Assembly: GCA_023423405.1 (NCBI GenBank)
Contig: JAFAFR010000041.1
Span: 1-64,000 of the forward strand
Source: Bacteroidota bacterium
GTDB lineage: Bacteria; Bacteroidota; Bacteroidia; Chitinophagales; Chitinophagaceae
Reading direction: 5' to 3'
DNA length: 64,000 nt
Under the pieces are notes generated by a model. That model saw only the letters and a list, made by a program, of their open reading frames with translations, was not told the origin of the DNA and did no database searches. A program made the translations under genes and the position numbers. This document shows positions 41,137 through 49,881 of the stretch, in pieces; position 1 is the stretch's first letter, and each line of letters opens with the position of its first letter.

Positions 41137-42540
41137 TTACAGTAATGTACGGGGATCGGTTACCACGCCGGTTACGGCTGCTGCTGCGGCCACCAGCGGG
41201 CTGGCGAGCAGGGTGCGGGCGCCGGGACCCTGGCGTCCTTCGAAGTTGCGGTTGCTGGTGCTCACCGCGTATTTGCCGGCGGGGATCTTGTCGTCGTTCA
41301 TTGCGAGGCAGGCGCTGCAACCCGGCTGGCGGAGCTGGAAGCCTGCTTCGGTGAGGATGTCGAGGATGCCTTCTTCGCGGATCTGTTGTTCCACGATGTG
41401 TGAACCGGGCACGATCCAGGCGGTTACGTGGTCGGCCTTTTTGCGCCCTTTCACGATGGAAGCGAAGGCGCGGAAATCTTCGATGCGGCCATTGGTGCAA
41501 CTGCCGATGAATACATAGTCCACTTTCTTACCCAGCATGGCGTCGTCTTCATGGAATCCCATGTAGTTGAGCGATTTTTCGTAGCTGGCCTTGCTTGCAC
41601 CGGTTTCGCCGGTTACAGGAATATGGTGGGTAATGCCGATGCCCATGCCCGGATTGGTACCGAAGGTGATCATGGGTTCAATATCGGCGGCGTTGAAATG
41701 GTATTCTTTATCGAAGCCGGCGCCCTCGTCGGTTTTGAGGGTCTTCCAGTAAGCGAGGGCCCTGTCCCATTTTTCGCCTGCTGGTGCTTTCTCTTTTCCT
41801 TTGATATAAGCGAAGGTAGTTTCGTCGGGTGCTACCATGCCACCGCGGGCGCCCATTTCGATGCTCATATTGCAGACCGTCATGCGGCCTTCCATGCTCA
41901 TCTTTTCAAACACGTCACCGGCGTATTCCACGAAATAACCGGTGGCGCCGGCGGCGGTGAGTTCCGCAATGATATAAAGGATCACGTCTTTTGATGTAAC
42001 GCCTTTGCCCAGCGGCCCGTCCACGCGGATGCGCATCTTTTTAGGCTTGGGTTGCATGATGCACTGGGAGCCCAGCACCATTTCCACTTCGGAAGTACCG
42101 ATGCCGAACGCGATGGCGCCGAAAGCGCCGTGCGTGCTGGTATGCGAGTCGCCGCACACGATGGTCATGCCCGGAAGGGTGATGCCGTTCTCGGGACCCA
42201 CCACGTGCACGATGCCGTTCTTCGGGTTACCCAACCCCCAGTGGGAGATACCGTATTTCGCGGAATTGGTTTCGAGCGCTTTGAGCTGTTTGGCAGAAAG
42301 CGGATCCTGTACCGGCAGCTCCTGGTGAATGGTGGGTGTATTGTGATCGGCGGTAGCAAAAGTCCTTTCGGGATACATCACTTTGAGCCCGCGTTTTTCG
42401 AGTCCGAGGAATGCCACGGGGCTGGTTACTTCGTGGATGAAATGGCGGTCGATGAACAACACATCAGGACCGTCGGCGATATGCCTTACCACATGTGAAT
42501 CCCACACTTTGTCGAACAGGGTGCTGGGGGTTTGGCTCAT
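41137..42540 (-). CDS. leuC: 3-isopropylmalate dehydratase large subunit
   Basis: This is the iron-sulfur subunit of isopropylmalate isomerase. The 467-residue protein shows LFDKVWDSHVV, VCGDSHTSTHGAFGAIAFG, the cluster cysteines in FIGSCTNGR and in GCSACLAMN, and an NRNFEGRQG end. It is the first gene of the minus-strand leucine cluster. The 174 bases in front of it (42541-42714) hold the promoter shared with a divergent oxidoreductase gene. I see no leucine-rich leader peptide there. Confidence 0.95.
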   Translation of the reverse strand: MSQTPSTLFDKVWDSHVVRHIADGPDVLFIDRHFIHEVTSPVAFLGLEKRGLKVMYPERTFATADHNTPTIHQELPVQDPLSAKQLKALETNSAKYGISHWGLGNPKNGIVHVVGPENGITLPGMTIVCGDSHTSTHGAFGAIAFGIGTSEVEMVLGSQCIMQPKPKKMRIRVDGPLGKGVTSKDVILYIIAELTAAGATGYFVEYAGDVFEKMSMEGRMTVCNMSIEMGARGGMVAPDETTFAYIKGKEKAPAGEKWDRALAYWKTLKTDEGAGFDKEYHFNAADIEPMITFGTNPGMGIGITHHIPVTGETGASKASYEKSLNYMGFHEDDAMLGKKVDYVFIGSCTNGRIEDFRAFASIVKGRKKADHVTAWIVPGSHIVEQQIREEGILDILTEAGFQLRQPGCSACLAMNDDKIPAGKYAVSTSNRNFEGRQGPGARTLLASPLVAAAAAVTGVVTDPRTLL

Positions 42541-42714
42541 GTTTATCTTTTAAAATGGACCGCTAATTTCCTAAAAAATAAGCAAAAAGGAATGTTTAAT
42601 TTGTTGAAAACTAACGATCATTTGTATGGGCGACGGTTGGCTGCGGGGCCGATCTGACCTGCAAATCCTTATCTTTAAGAGGGTTAGCATTTTTCTCATT
42701 CAAAATACTTTTTC

Positions 42715-43794
42715 TTGAAAAGAACCAAGGTAGCGCTGCTGGGCGCCGGATTCATTGCAGATATTCATGTGGAAAGCTACCTGCGCTTCATCCCGGAGGC
42801 CGAGCTGGTGGCTGTTTACGCGCGCTCCGCCGAGCGGGCGCGGGCCTTTGCGGCCAGGCACGACATACCGGCCTGGTTTGATGATATCGATACGTTGCTG
42901 AAAACCACCGACTGTGACGTGGTGGACATTTGCCTGCCGAATTTTCTGCACGCGGAGGCGACCCTCAAAGCGGCTGCAGCCGGAAAACACGTGATCATCG
43001 AAAAGCCCCTGGCGGTGACGCTGGAAGAGGCCGATGCCATGATCGCTGCCTGCGCTGCCGCCGGTGTGTACCTGATGTATGCGGAAGAGCTCTGTTTTGC
43101 GCCTAAGTATGAAAGGGTGCGGCAACTGGTGCGCGAAGGAGCCGTGGGCGATGTTTTCATGCTCAAGCAAAGCGAGAAACACAATGGTCCGCACTCCGAC
43201 TGGTTCTATACGCGGAAGCAGTCGGGCGGCGGCGTGCTGATGGATATGGGTTGCCATGCCATCGGGTGGTTCCGCTGGATGCTGGGCAATGCGCCGGTAA
43301 AGTCGGTGTTTGCCAGCATGGGCACGGTGCTGCACCAGGGCCGTACCGATTGCGAGGACAATTCGGTGGTGATCGTTGAATTTGAAAACGGCGTTACCGG
43401 CGTGGCGGAAAACAGTTGGGCGAAACAGGGCGGTATGGACGACCGCTGCGAAGTGTATGGCACCGGCGGCGTGGTGTACGCCGATCTTTTTATGGGCAAT
43501 GCAGCCCTTTCTTACAGTAAAAACGGTTATGGATATGCGATGGAGAAGGCCGACACCACGGTAGGCTGGAGCTTCACCATATTTGAAGAAGTGTTTAACC
43601 AGGGTTACCCGCACGAGCTCAAACATTTTATTGATTGTGTACAAACAGGGAAGAAGCCGCTGGTTACGGGTGAGGATGGGCGGGCGGTGCTGGAAGTGAT
43701 CTACGCTGCATATGCGGCGGCGGGTACGGGCGCCAAAGTGAACCTGCCCTTTCATCCGAAAGTGGAGCGTCCCATCGATCTGTGGAAGCCCTGA
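42715..43794 (+). CDS. Gfo/Idh/MocA-family oxidoreductase, cytoplasmic
   Basis: This 359-residue protein starts with TTG at 42715 (KRTKVALLGAGFIADIHVE). No ATG precedes the Rossmann glycines GAGFIA, so the TTG start is chosen. The motifs EKPLAVTLEEAD and SGGGVLMDMGCHAIGWFRWM mark the family. No signal peptide is present. The substrate is probably a sugar or cyclitol. A GH78 rhamnosidase starts 46 bases downstream in the same direction, so a role in rhamnose or rhamnoside metabolism is possible. Confidence 0.87.
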   Translation: MKRTKVALLGAGFIADIHVESYLRFIPEAELVAVYARSAERARAFAARHDIPAWFDDIDTLLKTTDCDVVDICLPNFLHAEATLKAAAAGKHVIIEKPLAVTLEEADAMIAACAAAGVYLMYAEELCFAPKYERVRQLVREGAVGDVFMLKQSEKHNGPHSDWFYTRKQSGGGVLMDMGCHAIGWFRWMLGNAPVKSVFASMGTVLHQGRTDCEDNSVVIVEFENGVTGVAENSWAKQGGMDDRCEVYGTGGVVYADLFMGNAALSYSKNGYGYAMEKADTTVGWSFTIFEEVFNQGYPHELKHFIDCVQTGKKPLVTGEDGRAVLEVIYAAYAAAGTGAKVNLPFHPKVERPIDLWKP

Positions 43795-43840
43795 ATATTT
43801 TACTCAAAACAATAGCTGCCAATAAAAACAAATAATACCG

Positions 43841-46600
43841 ATGAGGATATTCTGCCTGCTTGCCGTATTGCTGATAACGGCCGAACTGCCTGCACAAACA
43901 ACCGTTTCAAAATTATTCTGTGAACACCGGGAAGACCCGTCAGGCATTGAAATAAAAAATCCCCTGCTGGCCTGGGAGCTTGCATCTGCGGTGCGTTCCA
44001 CCCGGCAAACGGCGTATGAGATCAGGGTGGCTACTGCGGCTTCTCTTAAGAAACCGCTGTGGCAGTCGGGCAAGGCCAGCAGCGACCAGTCGGCCGGCGT
44101 GGCGTATGCGGGGCCTGACTTGCAATCGGGCATGCGGTATTACTGGCAGGTGCGTGTGTGGGACAACAGGGGAAAAGCTTCGCCCTGGAGTAAGACGGGA
44201 AGCTGGCAGATGGGACTGCTGCAACGGTCGGACTGGAAAGCAAAATGGATAGAGCCGGCTTATCCCGGCGCCGATACGCTGGCGGTGAGCCCGCTGCTGC
44301 GAAAAACCTTTACAACGGCGAAGAACATACGAAGAGCGACGGCCTTTATTACTTCGCATGGTCTTTATGAGGCTTTCATCAACGGCGCCCGCGTGGGCGA
44401 TGCCTGGCTCACGCCGGGCTGGACAAGTTATAACAAGCGGCTGCAATACCAGGTGTATGACGTAACGGGATTGGTGCAGCGGGGTGGAAATGCAATTGGT
44501 GTAGCGCTGGGCAATGGCTGGTACCGCAGCACCCTGGCCTGGTCGGGCAACAGGAATTTATATGGTAAAACACTGGGACTATTAATGCAACTGGAGCTGG
44601 AATACAGTGATGGCAGCCGGGAAACGGTGGTAACGGATGAGAGTTGGAAATCTTCCACCGGTAGCATTTGTTTTTCGGAGATCTATGATGGCGAAACCAT
44701 TGACGCGAGGCTGGAAAAAAAGAACTGGAACAAAGCGGATTTTGACGATACCGGCTGGGTGGGGGTGAAGCAGGTGGATCATCCGATGGACCCGCTGACG
44801 GCCACGCTCAATGAGCCGGTAAAAAAGCAGGAAGCGCTGAAGCCGGTGAAAATATTCAGAACGCCCAAAGGTGAGCTGGTAGTCGATTTCGGCCAGAACA
44901 TGACTGGCTGGGTGGAGGTGAAACTGAAAGGACAGGCCGGGGATACGGTGCGTATGTACCATGCCGAGGTGCTGGATAAGGAGGGCAATTTTTATACCGC
45001 CAACCTGCGGTCGGCCAAACAGTTGAACACCTATGTGCTCGCGGGTGGCGGGGAGGAATCTTTTCATCCTCATTTCAGTTTCCAGGGTTTCCGTTATATA
45101 AGGCTGGAGGGCCTGCGCGGGGAGCCGAAGCCGGAACAATTCAGCGCAGTGGCCTTGTATTCCGATATGGCGCCCACGGGAAGTTTCAGCAGTTCGAGCG
45201 ATCTGCTGAATCAACTGCAGCACAATATCCAATGGGGGCAAGTGGGAAATTTCCTGGATGTTCCAACCGACTGTCCGCAGCGCGATGAGCGGCTGGGCTG
45301 GACGGGTGATGCGCAGGTCTTTTCGCGAACAGCGGCCTTCAACCGGCAGGTCTTTTCTTTTTTCCAGAAATGGCTGAAAGACGTGGCGGCCGACCAGTTG
45401 CCGAATGGAAGCGTTCCGTTTGTAGTACCCAATGTGTTGGGAAAAGATGCAGCAGGCTCTACGGGCTGGGCCGATGCGGCCACCATCATTCCCTGGAATT
45501 GCTGGCTGGCTTACGGCGATAAGCGCATCCTGGAAGAACAATATGAAAGCATGAAGGCCTGGGTGGGATACATGGAAGCGAACAGTAAGAACGATCTCTG
45601 GGCGAAGGGTTTTCATTTTGGCGACTGGCTGTTTTATCGTCCAGATGACGACAACGACGGCATGAGCGCCATCACGGACAAATACCTGATAGCGCAGTGT
45701 TTTTTTGCAGGCTCTGCGGATATTCTTCTGAAAACGGCGGCATTGCTGGGCCACAGCGAAGATGCGGCACACTATAGGGCGTTGGGGGAGCGGCTGCGCG
45801 CGGCTTTTGTGAAAGAATACATGACACCCAATGGCAGGCTGGTGTCGGGTTCACAAACGGCCTATGTGCTTGCGCTGCAGTTCGACATGCTGCCCGAAGC
45901 GTTGCGTGCGGGCGCTGCAGAGCGATTGGCTGAAAACATCAAGCGGTATAATTATCACCTCACCACAGGTTTTTTGGGAACGCCTTATTTGTGCCATGTT
46001 TTGTCGAGGTTCGGTTATAACGATCTTGCCTATACGTTGTTGATGCAGGAATCGTACCCGTCGTGGCTCTACCCGGTGAAGATGGGCGCCACCACCATCT
46101 GGGAACGTTGGGACGGCATTAAACCCAACGGCAGTTTTCAGAATGTGGGGATGAATTCTTTCAACCACTACGCGTACGGGGCCATTGGCGACTGGATGTA
46201 CCGGGTGCTGGCAGGTATCGATACCGACCCGGAGCAAACCGGTTATAAGAAGATCAGGATACAGCCGCTGGTGAATGCGAAGCGGCTCAATATGAGCCGG
46301 GAAGACAGCCTGGCGAACCGCGGCAGCCTGCAGGAAGTGAAAGCCGAGCTGTTATCGCCTTATGGAAAGATCGTTTCGCACTGGAAAAAAGAAGGCGGCC
46401 GGTTGCATGTGTATGTGGAAGTGCCGGTCAACACGAGTGCCAGCCTGGTATTGCCGGGGCTGCAGGAGGGCGGCCTGCTGGAGTATGTGAGTGAAGGGGA
46501 CAAGACTGTTCCGGTATCCGTACCTGTTAGTAGTATGTCGCCGCTGACCCTGGAACTGGGCTCGGGGAGGTATCATTTTGTTAGTAGTAACGTGTTTTAA
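43841..46600 (+). CDS. Alpha-L-rhamnosidase, GH78
   Basis: This 919-residue exported enzyme has a signal peptide (LLITAELPAQ) and an N-terminal fibronectin-like domain (RQTAYEIRV, YYWQVRVWDNRG). Rhamnosidase N domains follow (HGLYEAFINGARVGD, GNGWYRSTLAWSG), then a catalytic (alpha/alpha)6 barrel. TDCPQRDERLGWTGDAQ near residue 480 holds the general acid; WERWDG near 753 holds the likely base. It releases terminal alpha-L-rhamnose from plant or microbial glycans or glycosides. There is no SusCD pair beside it, only the oxidoreductase upstream. Confidence 0.92.
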   Translation: MRIFCLLAVLLITAELPAQTTVSKLFCEHREDPSGIEIKNPLLAWELASAVRSTRQTAYEIRVATAASLKKPLWQSGKASSDQSAGVAYAGPDLQSGMRYYWQVRVWDNRGKASPWSKTGSWQMGLLQRSDWKAKWIEPAYPGADTLAVSPLLRKTFTTAKNIRRATAFITSHGLYEAFINGARVGDAWLTPGWTSYNKRLQYQVYDVTGLVQRGGNAIGVALGNGWYRSTLAWSGNRNLYGKTLGLLMQLELEYSDGSRETVVTDESWKSSTGSICFSEIYDGETIDARLEKKNWNKADFDDTGWVGVKQVDHPMDPLTATLNEPVKKQEALKPVKIFRTPKGELVVDFGQNMTGWVEVKLKGQAGDTVRMYHAEVLDKEGNFYTANLRSAKQLNTYVLAGGGEESFHPHFSFQGFRYIRLEGLRGEPKPEQFSAVALYSDMAPTGSFSSSSDLLNQLQHNIQWGQVGNFLDVPTDCPQRDERLGWTGDAQVFSRTAAFNRQVFSFFQKWLKDVAADQLPNGSVPFVVPNVLGKDAAGSTGWADAATIIPWNCWLAYGDKRILEEQYESMKAWVGYMEANSKNDLWAKGFHFGDWLFYRPDDDNDGMSAITDKYLIAQCFFAGSADILLKTAALLGHSEDAAHYRALGERLRAAFVKEYMTPNGRLVSGSQTAYVLALQFDMLPEALRAGAAERLAENIKRYNYHLTTGFLGTPYLCHVLSRFGYNDLAYTLLMQESYPSWLYPVKMGATTIWERWDGIKPNGSFQNVGMNSFNHYAYGAIGDWMYRVLAGIDTDPEQTGYKKIRIQPLVNAKRLNMSREDSLANRGSLQEVKAELLSPYGKIVSHWKKEGGRLHVYVEVPVNTSASLVLPGLQEGGLLEYVSEGDKTVPVSVPVSSMSPLTLELGSGRYHFVSSNVF

Positions 46601-46612
46601 CAATGGGCAACG

Positions 46613-47784
46613 ATGAAAACGATGAGTACGCGGGAGTTGGAAATGTTGATTAAAGAACTGGCGGCACTTCCCAAAGAATGCGAATGGGTGGAGTTTAAAT
46701 TGAATAACAGCAACCCGCAAGAAATTGGTGAGTATATTTCAGCCCTAAGTAATAGTGCATGTTATCATCAGAAAGATTCTGCCTATCTGGTATTCGGTGT
46801 TGAAAACAATACGCATAGATTATTGGGCACAAACTTTCGCCCTTTATCAGAAAAAAAAGGTAACCAGGAACTTGAAAATTGGCTGGTCTCACAACTTAAC
46901 CCTAAAATAGATGTAAATATATCGACAGGCTCATACAAGAGAGGGTGATAATAAAAACATCCCGCGGCTATCAAATCAGAAATCTTGGGGCTATATTGTT
47001 TGCTAAAGATTTAAATCAATTTGACACCATTTCCAGAAAAGCGATCCGGGTTATTTTTTACAAAGGAAATAACCGGGTGAGTACTATAAAAGAACAGTCG
47101 GATATAAAAGGATATGCTGTGGGGTTTGAAAAGTTGATTCAGTACCTGGATGAACAACTGCCTTCCAACGAAGTAATAGACAAAGCCCTGCGCAAAAGAG
47201 TTTCTATGTATCCGCTTCTTGCTGTTCGGGAATTGGTTGCAAATGCTCTAATACATCAGGACTTTACTGTGAAAGGGAGTTCTCCAATGATAGAAGTCTT
47301 TAATAACCGCATTGAAATTACCAATCCCGGTAAGCCTCTGATAGATCCTTTGCGTTTTGTCGATCATAATCCCGAAAGCCGAAACGAAATCTTAGCCCGG
47401 TTCATGAGGCGACTAAATATTTGCGAGGAAAGAGGAAGTGGCATAGACAAGGTTGTATCTGAGTGTGAAAGCCATCAACTTCCTGCACCACATATTGTGG
47501 TAGGTGATAATTATACCCGCATTATTCTGTATGCTCATAAAACACTAAGGCAGATGGACAAGCAAGATAAAATAAGGGCTTGTTATCTTCATGCTTGTTT
47601 GAAATACGTATCAGGTGAATACATGAGCAATCAAAGTCTTCGGGATCGGTTTGGAATTTCTGAAAAGAACTATTCTATTGCATCCCGAATCATTTCAGAA
47701 ACCATACAAGCCGGACTTATTAAAGACTATGACAGCGAAAATAAATCGAAGAAATATGCCAAGTATGTACCTTTTTGGTTCTGA
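46613..47784 (+). pseudogene. Decayed AlbA_2/Schlafen-type ATP-binding (RecG-related) protein
   Basis: Two frames (46613-46948 and 46945-47784) together look like one protein. The first has the AlbA_2 start (ECEWVEFKLNNSNPQEIGEY, AYLVFGVENNTHRLLGT). The second has the ATPase-like part (YQIRNLGAILFAKDL, VRELVANALIHQDF, ERGSGIDKVV) and a winged-helix end. Intact relatives are longer; the stretch between DVNI and the second frame is much too short, so an internal deletion plus frameshift is likely. The locus is AT-rich beside GC-richer neighbours, suggesting import. These proteins are often in defence or mobile contexts. The second half might still be made from GTG 46945. Confidence 0.65.
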
Positions 47785-47909
47785 ATCTTATGTGATGGTT
47801 ATGTGACTAAGCAGTGCTAGCGTGTTTTCAATTGATTGATAACCAATTTGTTGATCATTATTCTTATAATTGTATTTCTAAAGCTTTTGCGTTGAATGCT
47901 ACCTGCCCT

Positions 47910-48935
47910 CTAATGACTCATCTCCTTCTCCCGGGCTTTTGACCGGCGGGTGCGCAAAAAACGATTGCCGTGATTGGCCTGCTCTGTGGAAGGACTGGCG
48001 GCCGGCTTGCCGCTGTTGCGGTATTTAGCCAGGTTGATCAGCAATACGCTGGTCAGGATAACAGCCAGGCCGCTGAGTTGCAATGCAGACATCTTTTCGC
48101 CTGCGAAAGCGGTACCCAGGATCACTGCCACCACGGGGTTTACATAAGCGTAGGTGCTCACCTGCGTGGCGGGCCTTACCTGTAACAGCCATATATAAGC
48201 GCTGTAGCCTGCCAGCGATCCCATGGTGATGAGGTACAACACCGACATCCAGGCCTGCGTGGAAACCGCGGCCGGTTCAAAGACATTCCATTCTCCCGTA
48301 AACAGGCTGCCCAATGAAAATGCGGCTCCTGCCGTAAGCATCTGCCAGGCCGAGCTGAGGGTGGCGCTTCCTTTAGAATGGTATTTGGAATACAGGCTGC
48401 CGCCCGACCAGCTGATGGCGCCCACCAGCAGGATAAGAAGTCCCAGCAACTCATGCGACCCTCCTGCACCGTTCAGTACGGCCCCTACTTTCTCCTTAAA
48501 AAGAAAAACCACACCCACAAAACCAATCAGGAGCCCGGTGACCGTGGAGCGGCTGCCGAGGTTCTCTTTCCATTTGGCGCGGTCGAGCAATACGAACCAG
48601 AGCGGGGAAGAAGAGACAAGTACCGCCACCAGGGAAGAAGGCAGGGTTTTTTCTGCCCAGATCACGGCGCCGTTGCCCACCAGCAGCAGGAGCAAACCCG
48701 TTACTACAGCCGGTTTCACTACCTGCCAGTCCCACAGCTTTTCACCGTTGTACGCACACCAGGCCAGCATGATGCCGCCGGAAGCGAGAAAACGCATGGC
48801 GCCCATGATCAGTGCGGGAATTTCGTGCACCGCCTTCCCAATGAAAAAATAGGTGGATCCCCACACAATATATACGGTAGCGAAGGCAAGCACCACCAGG
48901 GCAGGTGATGCGTGTTTGGTTGTTGCAGTACTCAT
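47910..48935 (-). CDS. EamA-family (DMT) exporter
   Basis: This 341-residue inner-membrane protein has ten predicted helices in two EamA repeats: first FATVYIVWGSTYFFIGKAV to SGGIMLAWCAY, second SGGSLYSKYHSK to GLAVILTSVLLINLA. WGSTYF and PVVAVILGT are typical features. The C-terminus is basic and cytoplasmic. Such transporters export amino acids or other metabolites. The gene is 5 bases downstream of an Lrp/AsnC regulator on the same strand, so it is probably the regulated partner, and an amino-acid substrate is a reasonable inference. Confidence 0.88.
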   Translation of the reverse strand: MSTATTKHASPALVVLAFATVYIVWGSTYFFIGKAVHEIPALIMGAMRFLASGGIMLAWCAYNGEKLWDWQVVKPAVVTGLLLLLVGNGAVIWAEKTLPSSLVAVLVSSSPLWFVLLDRAKWKENLGSRSTVTGLLIGFVGVVFLFKEKVGAVLNGAGGSHELLGLLILLVGAISWSGGSLYSKYHSKGSATLSSAWQMLTAGAAFSLGSLFTGEWNVFEPAAVSTQAWMSVLYLITMGSLAGYSAYIWLLQVRPATQVSTYAYVNPVVAVILGTAFAGEKMSALQLSGLAVILTSVLLINLAKYRNSGKPAASPSTEQANHGNRFLRTRRSKAREKEMSH

Positions 48936-48940
48936 GATTT

Positions 48941-49411
48941 TCAGGAATTAGGTATAACGATGTGTTGTTCTTCTTTCACGGTTTCCAAAACAATGGTGGT
49001 TCGGGTAGAGGAGATCCGGGGGATTTTTTTCAGGGAATTTCGCATGAGGTGCATGAGGGAGGCGGCGTCTTCGGTGCGGATCTTCAGGATGAAGCAGTCT
49101 TCCCCGGCAATATGGTGTACTTCCTGCACTTCGGGAATCCTGGACAACGCTTCGGTGGTCTTTCCTGTTTCGCCAAAACCATCGGCTGTGCGAACGAAAA
49201 TAAAGGCGAGCAATTTTTGCTGGACGGCAAGCGGGTTGATGCGGGTATTGTAACCGAGAATAACCTGTTTCTGTTCCAATTTCTTCACCCGCTCCAAAAC
49301 GGCGGAAGGCGCCATTTCCAGTTCACGGGCAAGATCGGCATTGGAAATGCGGGCATTGTCCTGCATCAACTCCAGTATACGGAGATCGATTGTATCAAGA
49401 TTTGCTAACAT
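48941..49411 (-). CDS. Lrp/AsnC-family transcriptional regulator
   Basis: This 156-residue regulator has the N-terminal helix-turn-helix (LDTIDLRILELMQDNARIS, NADLARELEMAPSAVLERVK) and a C-terminal RAM ligand domain (AFIFVRTADGFG, VQEVHHIAGEDCFILKIR). The family senses amino acids as dimers or octamers. It starts an operon with the EamA exporter. An almost perfect Lrp-box palindrome at 49445-49459 sits 34-48 bases before its start, strongly suggesting autoregulation. Confidence 0.93.
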   Translation of the reverse strand: MLANLDTIDLRILELMQDNARISNADLARELEMAPSAVLERVKKLEQKQVILGYNTRINPLAVQQKLLAFIFVRTADGFGETGKTTEALSRIPEVQEVHHIAGEDCFILKIRTEDAASLMHLMRNSLKKIPRISSTRTTIVLETVKEEQHIVIPNS

Positions 49412-49427
49412 TTCCGATAAATTTTCT

Positions 49428-49435
49428 GAAAGGTA
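49428..49435 (-). promoter_or_regulatory. Near-match -7 promoter element of the lrp gene
   Basis: On the minus strand the sequence TACCTTTC differs from TAnnTTTG only in the last base. It lies 17-24 bases before the lrp start, so the Lrp-box would cover the -33 region. Confidence 0.3.
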
Positions 49436-49444
49436 CTATTAATT

Positions 49445-49459
49445 CAGAATAAAATTCTG
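49445..49459. promoter_or_regulatory. Lrp-box palindrome upstream of the lrp gene
   Basis: CAGAATAAAATTCTG is a perfect 6-3-6 palindrome. It matches the Escherichia coli Lrp consensus YAGHAWATTWTDCTR at 13 of 15 positions, missing only the two central T residues. It lies just upstream of an Lrp/AsnC gene. Confidence 0.65.
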
Positions 49460-49836
49460 TTTTTGTGTTAATATACTGTAATAAATTTCGATCGTAGGGC
49501 GAAAATCCTGCCCGAAGGCAATGCTGAAAGAGACATGCGCCTGTTTCCATGAAATTTTGGGCGGAACCAGTTGTTGCGGTCGCCGGTAATTCTTATTGCA
49601 ACAGAAACAGACACCGGCTTCATGGAAGGATTTCACAAATCCCTGGAACATTTTTGAAAACGAACCCGGTGCGGATACGAAAACAACAGCTCGCTAATTA
49701 TTGTTTTTCAACCTGCTACGTCGGCTGCCCGCAGAATTCTATTTTATAAGTTTTTGAGCTCATTACGAAAGCTGGCAGGATTTGAACAAGCTAGTTTTCC
49801 CTTCAATAACGATTGCAAGGCGATGTTTCATTACCT
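49460..49836. other. Intergenic region between lrp and susC
   Basis: These bases hold no gene I can support. A 70-codon minus-strand frame (49439-49651) has no recognisable features. The susC promoter should be here, but I find no exact TAnnTTTG; TTTGAACAAG at 49781 is only weakly similar to the repeat found before the hybrid regulator. An 8-bp inverted repeat (TCCATGAA / TTCATGGA) spans about 70 bases near 49545-49625. Confidence 0.4.
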
Positions 49837-49848
49837 GTAATCGATTAC
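49837..49848. promoter_or_regulatory. Palindrome GTAATCGATTAC before susC
   Basis: A perfect 12-bp palindrome, extended by CCT on the left and CAGG on the right, lies 34-45 bases before the susC ATG. The central CG and TG..CA-like ends resemble LacI-family operators. No LacI gene is present in the window, so a binding protein cannot be named. Confidence 0.4.
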
Positions 49849-49881
49849 CAGGAAAAAGGTATAACATCAAAAACTGCCATT

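Noticed and set aside
42541..42714. Leucine leader peptide or attenuator before leuC
   Set aside because: No short frame with repeated leucine codons and no pair of alternative hairpins were seen.
44582..45772. Long minus-strand frame within the rhamnosidase
   Set aside because: The plus strand has clear GH78 motifs; the opposite frame has none.
49439..49651. 70-codon minus-strand frame upstream of lrp
   Set aside because: It covers the Lrp box and has no domain, signal peptide or neighbour support.
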